19,254 nucleotides of DNA from the NCBI GenBank assembly GCA_045596925.1, contig JAZODH010000061.1, positions 1 to 19,254 of the forward strand, written 5' to 3'. The notes beneath the pieces were generated by a model. The model made no database searches. It saw only the letters and a list, made by a program, of their open reading frames with translations, and was not told the DNA's origin. The DNA comes from SIG710 sp045596925 (GTDB lineage: Bacteria; Bacillota; Clostridia; Oscillospirales; CAG-272). Positions 1 to 5,896 of the stretch are shown piece after piece. The translations under genes and the position numbers were made by a program. The stretch's first letter is position 1. Each line of letters begins with the position of its first letter.

Positions 1-639
1 AATCAAGGACTTTTTGTATTTTTGAAGTGTATCAATCTGCTTTTCAAGATCGGCGATGATGCTGTCAAGTTTGGAGCATTGTACATCAAGAAAATCGGCT
101 ATTGCATTTTGTTCGCTCAGATTTGGAGCTGCAATCCAAAACTGTCCGAGTTGACTTCTGCTGACTCTTGACATTGTTGCACCGCGTGCGATCATATTGC
201 CGTGTTCAGCATATCCTTCGGTGTTCATTGCATACATAATGAACTTTTTGTTGTATTCTTTGTTGGGACGTAAAATCACATTATCCACAGCTACAACATA
301 AAAATCTTCGCCTTCGGGTACAATACAAGCTCTGCCAATAGGTTCATTCAATCGGGAAATCATAAGGTCGCCCGGATATACTTTCAAACAATGCAAATCC
401 TCAAATGTTTTTTCCGAAATATATCCACTGCCTTGTTCTTTATAGTATCCGGCACCTACATTTCCCGTTGTAAGATAGCGTATTCCCGATTCTTCGATAA
501 CGTCACTTTCAATCCAATCTCCATCCAAAAACAATGTTCCCGATTCCGTAGCTAAATATTTGACCTTGTTTGTGTGCCACGAACAAGGTATGTCTTTTAT
601 CCAATCAATTCCGCTTGGTTTCATTTGTTCTATCATCAT
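1..639 (-). CDS. hsdS: Type I restriction-modification specificity subunit, N-terminal part (cut by window edge)
   Basis: The frame is open from 639 to position 1 (213 codons, no stop), so the C-terminal half lies outside the window. HsdS selects the DNA target for the HsdM/HsdR complex. Residues 1-170 look like the first target-recognition domain (GIDWIKDIPCSW near the start, then YLTTGNVG, VYPGDLMISR). They are followed by the conserved HsdS spacer helix: LSEQNAIADFLD, then a heptad-rich stretch ending in TLQKYKKSLI. Two ATGs stand in tandem (639 and 636). A GAGG lies 4 bases from the first and 7 from the second, so 636 may be the real start. The gene begins 14 bases after the hsdM stop, in the same operon. 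A second recognition domain and hsdR are expected to the left. The family is clear; the target sequence cannot be read from this. Confidence 0.93.
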   Translation of the reverse strand, partial: MMIEQMKPSGIDWIKDIPCSWHTNKVKYLATESGTLFLDGDWIESDVIEESGIRYLTTGNVGAGYYKEQGSGYISEKTFEDLHCLKVYPGDLMISRLNEPIGRACIVPEGEDFYVVAVDNVILRPNKEYNKKFIMYAMNTEGYAEHGNMIARGATMSRVSRSQLGQFWIAAPNLSEQNAIADFLDVQCSKLDSIIADLEKQIDTLQKYKKSLI

Positions 640-653
640 AAAACCTCGCTTTC

Positions 654-2768
654 TCAAAGAGCCTTTATCTTCTCTGCAAGTGATGCTTCAAGCTCCATAA
701 ACTGTGCCAAAAGATCATCGGCAGACTCGGGAACTTTGTACTCATAGAAAAATCTTGTGAACGGGAACTCAGCGCCCTTCTTCTCTTTGTTGTTCGCACT
801 TTCCTTCTTTGTAGGATCATATTCGTAGAACCACTTGGCATCGGGAACGTGGGGATAAACTTCCTCTATGAAGTATTCCTCAACGTCTTTTGTAAGTTTG
901 ATAATCTCGGTGTCCTTGGTAGTAGGATCGAGAACAATATTACCTCTTCTGTCCTTTTGAACCACAGCCGTTTTATCCATTTCCGAGATAATCATTGCAA
1001 TGCCCGTTAAGCGGCTTGCAGAATAGCCCTCCACATCGGAAATCAAGGATTTAAGATGCTGTTCAAACTTGGCGTAATCGGTGTAAACTTTATCAGACTT
1101 ATTAGCTTCGAGGATTGCAAGAATCTCTGCAACAAATGCTTGTCCTTTGATATACTTTTGATATTTCTTCTCATCAGTCGCACTACGAGGATTCATCTCC
1201 TTAAGCTCTTCGAAATCACTCTCATTGAAAATGGAAGAGTTGCTTGTAAAATATGCGCTCGTGCGGAGCTTTTCAATGCTCTCCGCATTCAGCACGGCTC
1301 TACGCTGCAGAGGCTGATAAACCGCATATTCCTTATACATAAATTCTTCGTTGGGGAAGATCTTGCAGTATTCGTTTTCTTCAAAGTTCGCATAAAGCTC
1401 GGTGATCTTCTTCATACTGTCTCGATCAATCTCTCTACGCTTTTTACCGAGCGACTTGCGCAAAGGTTTCCAAAAATCAACGGCGTTGATTAACTGCACC
1501 TTGCCTTTGCGGTCAGGGCGCTTTTGCTTAGAAAGTATGAAGATATAAATACCAATGTCCGTATTATAGAAAAGCTGTGTGGGGAGCGCGATAATGGCTT
1601 CAACCAAATCTGCTTCAAGCATATAGCGACGAATCTGACTTTCTCCGCTTGTTGTACCACCCGAGAACAAGGGTGAACCATTGCTGATGATAGCCGCGCG
1701 ACCGTTTTTGTCATCCAACTTATTGATGGCGTGTTGCATAAACAGAAGTTGCGCATCTCCCGTTCCGGGCAATCCGTGTTCAAAGCGACCGTCCTTCTTG
1801 AATTCAGAGCGCACCGCAGCCTCTTGACCATCGGGAACGTCTTTGCCACCCCAAGGTGTACCGAAAGGTGGGTTCATGATGACGAGTCGCATCTTCTGAT
1901 TGGGGAAACAATCCACCTTCAAGGTATTCGCTTCTTCCTCTCCGCGAATATTCTTTACATCCTGCCCCTTAATCAACATATCTGCAAGGCAAATGGCGTA
2001 GGATTCGGGATTGATCTCTTGTCCAAACAAACGAACATCTACATAGGGATTTTTGCGGCGAAGGTAGTCGCAAGCGGTGGAAAGCATACCGCCCGAGCCG
2101 CAGGCTGCGTCGAGCACCGTCGCAACCTTACCTTCCTCGGTAAGAAGATCATCGCACCCCTCGGAAAGAAGGAGATTAGCCATCAAACGGATGACCTCAC
2201 GGGGAGTATAGTGATCGCCTGCTTCGGCATTTTCAGAAAAACGACGAATCAAGTCCTCGAAGATATAACCCATCTTCATTCCGTCGATATGGTCGGGGTA
2301 AAGATCGAGTTCGGAGAACTTTTTCACAACACTATACAGACGGTTGCTCTTGTCCATCTTGTCGATCTGAGTATTGAACTTCAAGAGCTTATTCAAAATC
2401 AACTGCACATTGGCGGAGAACCCTTCAATATAGCTCTTCAAGTTTTCTGCAATATCGTCGCTATTGTTCAAAAGATTTTTAAGGTTGAACCTGCTCGTAC
2501 TATAAAAGGGATAACCCGAAACTTTGCAAAGCAGAGCCGCAGGCTGTGTGCGGTTCTTCTCGTAAGCAGCAACAACTGTATCCTTATTTGCTTCAAGCGC
2601 GCACTCAAAGCGGCGCAGAATAACCATAGGAATAATAACATCTTTGTACTTATCGGAAGTGTATGCTCCTCTCAAAGAATTGGCAATAGACCATACCAAG
2701 CCAACCTCTTTACTAACATCAATCGAGGTATCGTCAAACATAACCTCGTAATTATACTTCATATTCAT
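654..2768 (-). CDS. hsdM: Type I restriction-modification N6-adenine methyltransferase subunit
   Basis: A 704-residue HsdM. It methylates adenine in the bipartite target chosen by HsdS, using S-adenosylmethionine, and is also part of the restriction complex. Visible motifs: an alpha-helical N-terminal HsdM domain (about 15-160), the GDHYTPREVIRLM segment leading into the methylase domain (about 185-197), SAM-binding motif I DAACGSGG (220-227), and catalytic motif IV NPPF (299-302). About 180 residues beyond the usual HsdM length form a charged C-terminal extension (after about 520). The start is ATG 2768, with AGGAG 7 bases upstream. The gene follows the xre stop by 12 bases and precedes hsdS by 14, so the three are co-transcribed. 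The methyltransferase looks intact. The overlapping plus-strand frames are shadows. Confidence 0.96.
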   Translation of the reverse strand: MNMKYNYEVMFDDTSIDVSKEVGLVWSIANSLRGAYTSDKYKDVIIPMVILRRFECALEANKDTVVAAYEKNRTQPAALLCKVSGYPFYSTSRFNLKNLLNNSDDIAENLKSYIEGFSANVQLILNKLLKFNTQIDKMDKSNRLYSVVKKFSELDLYPDHIDGMKMGYIFEDLIRRFSENAEAGDHYTPREVIRLMANLLLSEGCDDLLTEEGKVATVLDAACGSGGMLSTACDYLRRKNPYVDVRLFGQEINPESYAICLADMLIKGQDVKNIRGEEEANTLKVDCFPNQKMRLVIMNPPFGTPWGGKDVPDGQEAAVRSEFKKDGRFEHGLPGTGDAQLLFMQHAINKLDDKNGRAAIISNGSPLFSGGTTSGESQIRRYMLEADLVEAIIALPTQLFYNTDIGIYIFILSKQKRPDRKGKVQLINAVDFWKPLRKSLGKKRREIDRDSMKKITELYANFEENEYCKIFPNEEFMYKEYAVYQPLQRRAVLNAESIEKLRTSAYFTSNSSIFNESDFEELKEMNPRSATDEKKYQKYIKGQAFVAEILAILEANKSDKVYTDYAKFEQHLKSLISDVEGYSASRLTGIAMIISEMDKTAVVQKDRRGNIVLDPTTKDTEIIKLTKDVEEYFIEEVYPHVPDAKWFYEYDPTKKESANNKEKKGAEFPFTRFFYEYKVPESADDLLAQFMELEASLAEKIKAL

Positions 2769-2780
2769 AATCGTTCTCCT

Positions 2781-3185
2781 TTACTGATTCTCTGAGAAAG
2801 AGCGTAACAATGTGTTCAACTCTTGAAATTGTTGTGGGGTAAGCGTATGCCCTTCAATGATACGAAGAGAGTCATTCAATCCCTCATTAGCAGTAACAAC
2901 CTTGCACACATCCGGGGGCGGTGCACTTCTGATAGCCATATACGCCCGATCCATTTTCTTTCGCATCGGTGCTTGCGGGGAAAGCTCACTGATAAGATTT
3001 GCATACGTTTCGGGACTTGGTGCGTTCACACCGTCCTCAATATATTTAAGATTTGACGGAGGAATCCCAACGGCATCCGCTACGCTTCGCAAGCTCTTTT
3101 TATCACGACATTCTTTGATAAGTTTCCCGAGTTCTTTTTTCTGTTTCTCAGTCTTTTTAGAATTAGAATCCTTCGATTTTGCCAT
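2781..3185 (-). CDS. XRE-family helix-turn-helix regulator heading the hsd operon
   Basis: A 134-residue small DNA-binding protein. A lysine-rich N-terminus (1-18) is followed by a helix-turn-helix of the XRE/Cro type at about 20-66 (LGKLIKECRDKKSLRSVADA, then VGIPPSNLKYIEDG). A C-terminal region of unknown role contains LTPQQFQELNTLLRSF. The start is ATG 3185 because AAAGGAGG lies 7 bases upstream; a longer frame from 3221 would run through that ribosome site and the operator. The gene is first in the operon, directly before hsdM. The promoter carries a perfect dyad at the transcription start, so autoregulation that times methylase and nuclease expression is the likely role, comparable to controller proteins of type II systems. 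That role is inferred. Confidence 0.88.
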   Translation of the reverse strand: MAKSKDSNSKKTEKQKKELGKLIKECRDKKSLRSVADAVGIPPSNLKYIEDGVNAPSPETYANLISELSPQAPMRKKMDRAYMAIRSAPPPDVCKVVTANEGLNDSLRIIEGHTLTPQQFQELNTLLRSFSENQ

Positions 3186-3208
3186 CGTTTTTCCTCCTTT
3201 CTGTTCTG

Positions 3209-3227
3209 TGTTCTGTAACATAGAACA
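3209..3227. promoter_or_regulatory. Candidate operator for the XRE regulator
   Basis: TGTTCTGTAACATAGAACA is an inverted repeat with perfect 6-base arms (TGTTCT/AGAACA) and a 7-base spacer. It sits between the -10 box (3227-3232) and the ribosome site of xre, covering the expected transcription start. A further TGTTCT half-site lies at 3202-3207. The position suits a repressor. That the neighbouring XRE protein binds it is inferred. Confidence 0.6.
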
Positions 3228-3255
3228 TTATATCATAAAAATGCAGTATTGTCAA
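3227..3255 (-). promoter_or_regulatory. Sigma-A promoter of the xre-hsdM-hsdS operon
   Basis: On the minus strand there is a perfect -35 TTGACA (3250-3255), a 17-base spacer, and a perfect -10 TATAAT (3227-3232). The predicted start, near 3220, falls inside the TGTTCT/AGAACA dyad. A consensus promoter masked by an operator fits tight repression with strong expression on entry into a new host. Confidence 0.85.
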
Positions 3256-3369
3256 GAAAAAATTGTCATTTTATCATTTGTGCTTGCAATGCAAATGTAG
3301 ACAAAAAGAACGCAAAATTGAGGGTGCAGGTATAAATACCTTGTCAACCTTAAAAACACCTTTAGAAAC

Positions 3370-3526
3370 CCTTGTAAAATAAGGCTTTTTGACGTTCTAT
3401 TTTTCCACATATGTCACGCTTCTGAAACACGATTTTGATGGTAGTCGAACCAACATATTGCCATGCCACAAAACTCAACCGCAAAGCCTTATAGTACAAG
3501 GCAGAAAAAAGCTTTGATGCGTGACA
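3370..3526. repeat. Interleaved inverted repeats in a gene-free gap
   Basis: The gap 3256-3547 holds no convincing gene. A 19-base sequence at 3370-3388 (CCTTGTAAAATAAGGCTTT) recurs inverted at 3483-3501 with two mismatches; each copy is itself an imperfect palindrome (CCTT...AAGG). An 8-base sequence TGTCACGC at 3412-3419 recurs inverted as GCGTGACA at 3519-3526. The order is a-b-a'-b', with both pairs about 110 bases apart. The layout resembles recombinase or accessory-protein binding sites at the edge of a mobile element, but no recombinase gene is in view. Confidence 0.45.
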
Positions 3527-3547
3527 ACAATGTAATGAATATTGAAA

Positions 3548-3576
3548 AGCCGTGTGGAACTTTTGTCCACACGGCT
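3548..3576 (-). terminator. Intrinsic terminator after the DUF6809 gene
   Basis: An 11-base-pair perfect stem (AGCCGTGTGGA/TCCACACGGCT) with a 7-base loop, followed on the minus strand by TTTT. It lies just past the stop codon at 3584, so it ends the tnpV-DUF6809 transcript before the hsd operon promoter. Confidence 0.8.
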
Positions 3577-3583
3577 AAATAGT

Positions 3584-3862
3584 TTATTGTTCTTCCCTTT
3601 CACTTACTACGGCAAGCATAATTCTCGCGCCGAGTTTGAAAGCATACGCGAATATCTCACGCTCGTTGATGTCGGTCAGCTCGCTATAGCAATCATCGAA
3701 CTTTTCGAGAATTTCCTTTTGCTGATCGTTCAGAGTCGAGAGAAGACTATCGTGATGATCGGCTATGTATCCCATCAATTGTTTGGTTTCTTTGTCATGG
3801 CTTCTGCAATCAGTGTTGGGGCTGATATTGCCGTAGAATAATTCTTCAAGGATAGATCTCAT
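3584..3862 (-). CDS. DUF6809-family small protein
   Basis: A 92-residue protein starting MRSILEELFYGNISPN, the characteristic opening of the DUF6809 family found on mobile elements of gut Firmicutes. It ends with the family's AYAFKLGARIMLAVV segment. The centre (about 28-60) is helical and rich in charged residues. The function of the family is not known. The ATG overlaps the tnpV stop codon by 4 bases (ATGA), which implies translational coupling and a shared transcript. A good terminator follows at 3548-3576. Confidence 0.82.
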   Translation of the reverse strand: MRSILEELFYGNISPNTDCRSHDKETKQLMGYIADHHDSLLSTLNDQQKEILEKFDDCYSELTDINEREIFAYAFKLGARIMLAVVSEREEQ

Positions 3863-4212
3863 TTGTAGACTACCTCCTTTAGAATAATTTCTTCTGCGCC
3901 TGCTTTTATGTTATTCATCTCGGCAGCCCACTGAAGTGCGCTGTGAGCCTTCAGAACTTCGTCTATGCCTCGTTTTTGGGCAAGTCGAGGAATTATATCA
4001 TCAAGCAAATTGCGAGCTTGAATATCAATGGCGTGTAGGTACTCGTTTAATCGTCCTTCAGTAAGCAAAGTTGTATATGTTCCTCTACGGTGCTTCTTCA
4101 TAAATTCGAGTCGCAAGTTAGCATACTTGCCAAGAGTGTAGTTTGTATGTTCGGGAAGTTCAAGATCAGGGTAATAGATTCCGTTACGTTCTGTATAAGT
4201 AATGTTTTTCAT
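3859..4212 (-). CDS. tnpV: TnpV-family transposon protein
   Basis: A 117-residue protein matching the TnpV family first described on Tn4451/Tn4453-type clostridial mobilizable transposons. Visible family features: an N-terminal NGIYYPDLELPE, then YTLGKYANLRLEFMKKHRRG, YTTLLTEGRLNEYLHAID, and a helical C-terminus with MNNIKAGAEEIILKE. Its biochemical role is unknown. The start is ATG 4212 with AAAGGA about 8 bases upstream. It overlaps the DUF6809 gene by 4 bases downstream and a short frame by 3 bases upstream. It marks 1-4371 as part of a mobile element. Confidence 0.85.
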   Translation of the reverse strand: MKNITYTERNGIYYPDLELPEHTNYTLGKYANLRLEFMKKHRRGTYTTLLTEGRLNEYLHAIDIQARNLLDDIIPRLAQKRGIDEVLKAHSALQWAAEMNNIKAGAEEIILKEVVYK

Positions 4213-4343
4213 AATAAATATCCTTTCGTTTTAGTTTTTGGCATCATGGTTACAAAAGGATATCCGGTGGTGATCTTGCACGATGCCATAAGTCGTGGCG
4301 CGTCATGACAAATCACCGAAAAACAAAAGAAATCCGAAACCAT
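4209..4343 (-). CDS. Short reading frame coupled to tnpV
   Basis: A possible 44-residue peptide (MVSDFFCFSVICHDAPRLMA and on to PFVTMMPKTKTKGYLL) whose TGA stop overlaps the tnpV ATG, so it could feed ribosomes to tnpV. The ATG at 4343 has no convincing ribosome site and lies in the loop of a 12-base-pair hairpin; a later in-frame ATG (4289) also lacks one. It may be the surviving 3' end of a gene cut away at the island edge, or a leader peptide. I do not recognise a function. Confidence 0.35.
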   Translation of the reverse strand: MVSDFFCFSVICHDAPRLMASCKITTGYPFVTMMPKTKTKGYLL

Positions 4344-4371
4344 CGCCGATTGGCAATAATTTCGGATTTCT
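4328..4371 (-). terminator. Orphan intrinsic terminator at the island edge
   Basis: A perfect 12-base-pair stem (AGAAATCCGAAA/TTTCGGATTTCT) with a 20-base loop. On the minus strand it is followed by CTTTTGTTTTT. It is oriented to end a minus-strand gene coming from the right, but no such gene remains: the next minus gene already has its own terminator at 4448-4478. It therefore looks like a leftover of a lost gene, or a barrier in front of tnpV. Confidence 0.5.
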
Positions 4372-4382
4372 CTCTTTTGGCT

Positions 4383-4438
4383 CCCCCAATCCCCCGCGAA
4401 ACTTTTATGAAAAGGAATAAGTACAGACGTATCGTCTG
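4383..4438 (+). repeat. Repeat module: CCCCCGCG/ACTTTTATGAAA block with TAT-loop hairpin
   Basis: A block beginning CCCCCAATCCCCCGCG and continuing through ACTTTTATGAAAAGGAAT ends in the hairpin CAGACG-TAT-CGTCTG (4424-4438). Related blocks occur at 14074-14115 (same strand) and about 8020-8055 (opposite strand). Here and at 14103 the block is followed by a CTGAACA-loop hairpin. It lies exactly at the junction between the AT-rich island and the chromosomal genes. Confidence 0.6.
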
Positions 4439-4447
4439 GCTGAACTT

Positions 4448-4478
4448 AAAAAACGACGGCGTTCAGCCGTCGTTTTTT
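4448..4478 (-). terminator. Bidirectional terminator, CTGAACA-loop family, after the DUF1015 gene
   Basis: A perfect stem AAAAAACGACGGC/GCCGTCGTTTTTT around GTTCA. Read on the minus strand it has the family loop CTGAACG and a T-run. It begins 2 bases past the DUF1015 stop codon. The A-run/T-run symmetry allows termination in both directions. Confidence 0.85.
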
Positions 4479-4479
4479 A

Positions 4480-5742
4480 TTATTTTATTCCTCTGCACTC
4501 AAGGTAGTAACGCTTGTCGTGAGCGTGACCCATAGAGAAGGTTTTACGGGGAAGCGCGCCGTCGCAAAGGACTGTCTTGAACAGCTGGCTCTTTTCCATG
4601 CCCGAGAAGATAAAGCCGATAGCGTTTTCTCCTCTTGCCAGCGCCGTCAAGGAATCCTCGCCGTGTATGTAGTCAACCTCTGCCTCGGGGTGCTCCTGCA
4701 CGTACTTGTCAAGAAAATTCTGAAGAGTTCCCACCGTCAGCTGTGCCTCGGGTCGCTCGAACAGGATCTCGGACTCGAATTCACGGCTGACCATCCGCAC
4801 CTTTTGCACAGGAGCGTTTCCGCGCAGCAGCTCGGAGTATTTTCTCAGCTCGTTTACAACGTCGACAGGGTCCACGTTGAACACCACGCGGTAGATAGGC
4901 TCAAACTGCATGGCATCATCGTGGAGGTTCACGATCTCGGCAAGTGCATATCTTGCGGGAGATTTTTTTGCCTCCTCCTCGCCCAGCTTTTCTTTCAGCT
5001 CGGCATAACAGGCCTTTGCCGTTGCAAGCGAGTGGTTTCCGTCGCCCACGGCGAACAGCAGAGGCGCGAAATCATTTTCGCCATAGCGCTCGGTCATCTT
5101 TTCGAGGGTAATGAGCGCGGAGAGCACCTTGTTTATCCTCGTCTGCTCGGTGTCGGGCAGGAAAAAGCCCTTTACATGACCGCCGCCGCACATGAGATCG
5201 AAATCGTATGCCGTGTCAAACCCGCTCTTCTTTTCTATAAGAGGCTCGATGACTGTCTTTTCGGGGTCGTCCACCAACAGCATAACGTGGGGAAGCTCGA
5301 TGGGCGCGTCACGGCGGATCTTTACTCTGGGTGGAATTCTGGAAAGCACCGTTCCCTCGGTTGCACGGATAAGGGACTCGGAGCCGCGGTTGTAGTCGTA
5401 GTCCTCCAGGTCGATAATTCCGATAATTCCGCGTCTTATAACGCCGTCCCGCTGAGTTCTTTCGAGAAAGATCATGCTGTCGGGGTGAGAAATAAGATTT
5501 TCGCGCAGATATTTCTCCATTTCCGCGTTGATATTGGGGACGCGCTCCTCGGTCTGGGACAGATAGACCTCGGGAAGAATGATTTTCAGGGTCGAAGGAG
5601 CCTCGCCCACCTCTTTGGCGACGCCCTCCCAGTATTCGGGCTCGCTGGTGTACTGGTCGCAGGCCACAACAGCCCAGCGCTCACCGCTGACCTTATTAAA
5701 ATCGGGCAGAAGGATATCCGCCGCACCCAAATAATTTTTCAT
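4480..5742 (-). CDS. DUF1015 family protein
   Basis: A 420-residue soluble protein of the DUF1015 family, common in Clostridia next to serine-metabolism genes. Its reaction is not established from this sequence. Family signatures: an N-terminal DILLPDF and WAVVACDQYTSEPEYW (23-38), RATEGTVLSRIPPRVKIR (126-143), the strongly conserved AVGDGNHSLATAK (231-243) that looks like a catalytic or ligand loop, and the C-terminal MGHAHDKRYYLECR. The start is ATG 5742 with AAAGGG 8 bases upstream. A longer frame from 5823 lacks a ribosome site and would read through the promoter. It is transcribed alone, divergently from the ABC exporter, and ends in a terminator. Length is normal and it seems intact. 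Confidence 0.88.
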   Translation of the reverse strand: MKNYLGAADILLPDFNKVSGERWAVVACDQYTSEPEYWEGVAKEVGEAPSTLKIILPEVYLSQTEERVPNINAEMEKYLRENLISHPDSMIFLERTQRDGVIRRGIIGIIDLEDYDYNRGSESLIRATEGTVLSRIPPRVKIRRDAPIELPHVMLLVDDPEKTVIEPLIEKKSGFDTAYDFDLMCGGGHVKGFFLPDTEQTRINKVLSALITLEKMTERYGENDFAPLLFAVGDGNHSLATAKACYAELKEKLGEEEAKKSPARYALAEIVNLHDDAMQFEPIYRVVFNVDPVDVVNELRKYSELLRGNAPVQKVRMVSREFESEILFERPEAQLTVGTLQNFLDKYVQEHPEAEVDYIHGEDSLTALARGENAIGFIFSGMEKSQLFKTVLCDGALPRKTFSMGHAHDKRYYLECRGIK

Positions 5743-5772
5743 ATAAAAAACCCTTTCATTAAACTCAAGATA

Positions 5773-5801
5773 ATTATATATCACGTCGCAGAAATTTTCA
5801 A
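5773..5801 (-). promoter_or_regulatory. Sigma-A promoter of the DUF1015 gene
   Basis: On the minus strand: TTGAAA (5796-5801), a 17-base spacer, and a perfect TATAAT (5773-5778). It stands 30 bases upstream of the ATG at 5742. The presence of this promoter supports the shorter start over the one at 5823. Confidence 0.8.
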
Positions 5802-5830
5802 TAGAATCGGGCAAAATTTTCATTAGTTAC

Positions 5831-5859
5831 TTGTAAAACCGATTTTTTTATGCTATACT
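5831..5859 (+). promoter_or_regulatory. Sigma-A promoter of the ABC exporter gene
   Basis: TTGTAA (5831-5836), a 17-base spacer, and TATACT (5854-5859) preceded by TGC, an extended -10. A transcription start near 5866 gives a leader of about 30 bases with AAAGGAG at 5878-5884. It is back to back with the DUF1015 promoter, 29 bases away. Confidence 0.78.
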
Positions 5860-5896
5860 CTACTCGAAGACTTACGCAAAGGAGATTTTAGGTAAA

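Noticed and set aside
1731..2795. A 354-codon plus-strand frame opposite hsdM
   Set aside because: It is fully antisense to hsdM, which has the SAM and NPPF motifs, a good ribosome site and operon context. The frame shows no recognisable domain and no ribosome site.
3440..3460. tRNA-like GGTTCGACTACC on the minus strand
   Set aside because: It recalls a T-arm, but the flanking bases do not form a 5-pair T-stem and no acceptor, D or anticodon arm can be drawn.
4519..5826. A 435-codon plus-strand frame opposite the DUF1015 gene
   Set aside because: It mirrors the codon pattern of the DUF1015 gene, has no domain of its own and covers that gene's promoter.
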